The translations under genes and the position numbers were made by a program. From contig NZ_JAGSYD010000003.1 of the NCBI RefSeq assembly GCF_025685575.1, forward strand, positions 1-64,000: a DNA stretch of 64,000 nt, written 5' to 3'. Of the stretch, positions 63,045-64,000 are shown piece after piece. The stretch comes from Granulicella cerasi (GTDB taxonomy: Bacteria; Acidobacteriota; Terriglobia; Terriglobales; Acidobacteriaceae). The notes beneath the pieces were generated by a model. It was not told where the DNA came from, made no database searches, and saw nothing but the letters and a program-made list of their open reading frames with translations. The stretch's first letter is position 1, and each line of letters begins with the position of its first letter.

Positions 63045-63647
63045 ATGAAACTTCGCTCGACGCTGCTGCTCTTTGCTCTGCTTCCGCTGGCCGGTTGCCG
63101 CTCCACTCCGGCCGTGAACGGCGGCTTCGAAAGCCACTACGCGCCCGCCGAAAACCTCGAAGCCATCGACACCTCGAACTTCCGCACTGCGCAACGCAGC
63201 ATCGAACTCTGCGCCTACAGCCTCACCGACCACCTGCTCGCGCAGGAGCTCATCAACGCCGGCAAGCGCGGCGTGCGGGTGAGGATCTATCTGGACCAGG
63301 TACAGACGCAGGGCGAACTCGCGCGCGAGGACAAGTCCCAGGAGCGCGTGCAGGATGAAGAGTCCGACGACCTCAGCAAGTTCGATGTACTGCGCTCGCT
63401 CGCAGCCACGCCCAACGTCTCGGTCGAGGTGAAGCGCTCGAAGACGCTGATGCACCTGAAGAGCTACGTCGTGGACGGCAGCCTGCTGCGCTCAGGCTCA
63501 GCGAACTTCTCGCCCACCGGAGAAAAGCGCCAGGACAATGACCTGACGCTCACTCGTGACACAGCTGCCGTCGGCCGCTTTGAACGCAACTTCGAGGTGC
63601 TCTGGGCGCGACGCGATAACGTCGGCCTCGACAATCTGCGCCGCTAG
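63045..63647 (+). CDS. PLD-like lipoprotein, single HKD motif
   Basis: A 200-residue predicted lipoprotein (lipobox LAGC, Cys18) with one phospholipase-D HKD motif: His137, Lys139, Asp144 in HLKSYVVDGSLLRSGSANF. Single-HKD enzymes such as Nuc act as dimers and cleave DNA or phospholipids. An upstream AQRSIELCAYSLTDHLL segment matches the first strand of the fold. A periplasmic nuclease or phosphodiesterase role is likely. Its stop codon shares ctag with the stop of the convergent partial gene. Confidence 0.88.
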   Translation: MKLRSTLLLFALLPLAGCRSTPAVNGGFESHYAPAENLEAIDTSNFRTAQRSIELCAYSLTDHLLAQELINAGKRGVRVRIYLDQVQTQGELAREDKSQERVQDEESDDLSKFDVLRSLAATPNVSVEVKRSKTLMHLKSYVVDGSLLRSGSANFSPTGEKRQDNDLTLTRDTAAVGRFERNFEVLWARRDNVGLDNLRR

Positions 63648-64000
63648 CGCAGATTCACCCAGCGCCCTTCAACCTTTTTCTTACCGATGGCGTCGAGGAC
63701 GCGTGCCTCTTCCTGCCCCAGCCTCGTGCGGCATTTCGCAGTGTCGTTTCCGCTGGTGGACTGGATGCGGCAGGCCCGCAGCGCGAAGAGCAGATCGTTC
63801 ACCTCCGCGAGCGCGCGCTCCTCGCGGTCGGTGCTCGTCATAGCCTTCAGATTGCCGTAGACGGTTTCCACGTTCTGCATCTGGCTCGTAAGCTGCTCCG
63901 GCGCTGCGGCCAGGTCGACCGCGTCCACGGCATCGACGGTGCTCTCCACCGCAGTGACGAAGGTGTTGCTCAGCGGCTCCCCTTCGGGACGCACTTCGCG
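63644..64000 (-). CDS. Partial hypothetical protein cut by the window edge
   Basis: The frame is open to the last base of the window, so the N-terminus is missing; 118 codons plus stop are visible. The visible part is helical, Ala/Glu/Asp-rich (ESTVDAVDAVDLAAAPEQ, EERALAEVNDLLFALRACR) with two cysteines (RACRIQ, AKCRTR) and ends GRWVNLR. I do not recognise a family. Confidence 0.6.
   Translation of the reverse strand, partial: REVRPEGEPLSNTFVTAVESTVDAVDAVDLAAAPEQLTSQMQNVETVYGNLKAMTSTDREERALAEVNDLLFALRACRIQSTSGNDTAKCRTRLGQEEARVLDAIGKKKVEGRWVNLR

Overview
The window is about 60% GC. It reads as chromosome from an acidobacterium of the Terriglobia type (Terriglobus, Edaphobacter or Granulicella relatives). 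The evidence is a CarboxypepD_reg/Oar-like TonB receptor next to a DNA-binding-domain/TM protein, a VWFA-related protein, a MerR-TPR fusion, and a block of rpoN, hpf, rapZ and lpt genes typical of diderm bacteria. This placement is inference from gene families and was not tested by phylogeny.

Region by region. 1-1650 is visibly poorer in GC and looks like the scar of a mobile or polymorphic locus: an orphan Rhs C-terminal (toxin-like) fragment, an overlapping small membrane protein that could be its immunity protein, and an imperfect inverted repeat. 1648-4139 holds an unrecognised protein and a Wzx-type flippase, the edge of a polysaccharide locus. 4561-9587 is a large TonB-dependent receptor facing a transmembrane regulator-like protein, with palindromes between them. 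After tRNA-Ala(CGC) and a DUF2076 protein comes a long minus-strand housekeeping block (10973-21250): uracil-DNA glycosylase, rpoZ, gmk, MsbA-like exporter, rapZ, hpf, rpoN, lptB and an LptC/LptA-like fusion.

21295-26855 contains an unknown protein, an HxlR regulator facing a QorB-like oxidoreductase, nadK, tlyA, and an ECF sigma/anti-sigma pair. 26908-30335 is a tightly overlapping minus-strand operon that converts agmatine to putrescine (aguB, DUF3455, aguA, a 107-aa unknown, an HD hydrolase). 30466-39274 carries an EamA transporter, glnA, thrC, a HAD phosphatase, a lytic transglycosylase, an LPG-synthase-type membrane protein and a VWFA protein.

39405-45832 holds nrdR, an NAD-type isocitrate dehydrogenase, small envelope proteins and the operon asd-lysC-dapB. 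45895-48243 is a second TonB receptor facing a MarR regulator. 48298-53672 runs aminopeptidase, trehalase, TMEM175-like channel, dapA, dapD. With asd, lysC and dapB this gives most of the succinylase route to lysine, and thrC uses the same aspartate-semialdehyde branch. 53818-64000 holds a CotH lipoprotein, a purple-acid-type phosphatase, RNase J, a 2'-5' RNA ligase-like protein, an OPT transporter, a secreted HExxH protein, a MerR-TPR protein, a PLD lipoprotein and a partial gene.

Many convergent gene pairs are separated by clear hairpin terminators. I see no CRISPR array, rRNA, complete insertion sequence or prophage. The strongest candidates for something unusual are the orphan Rhs module at the left edge, the overlapping agmatine operon, the palindromes at the divergent regulator/receptor loci, and a 16-bp hairpin embedded in the coding sequence just after the isocitrate dehydrogenase gene.
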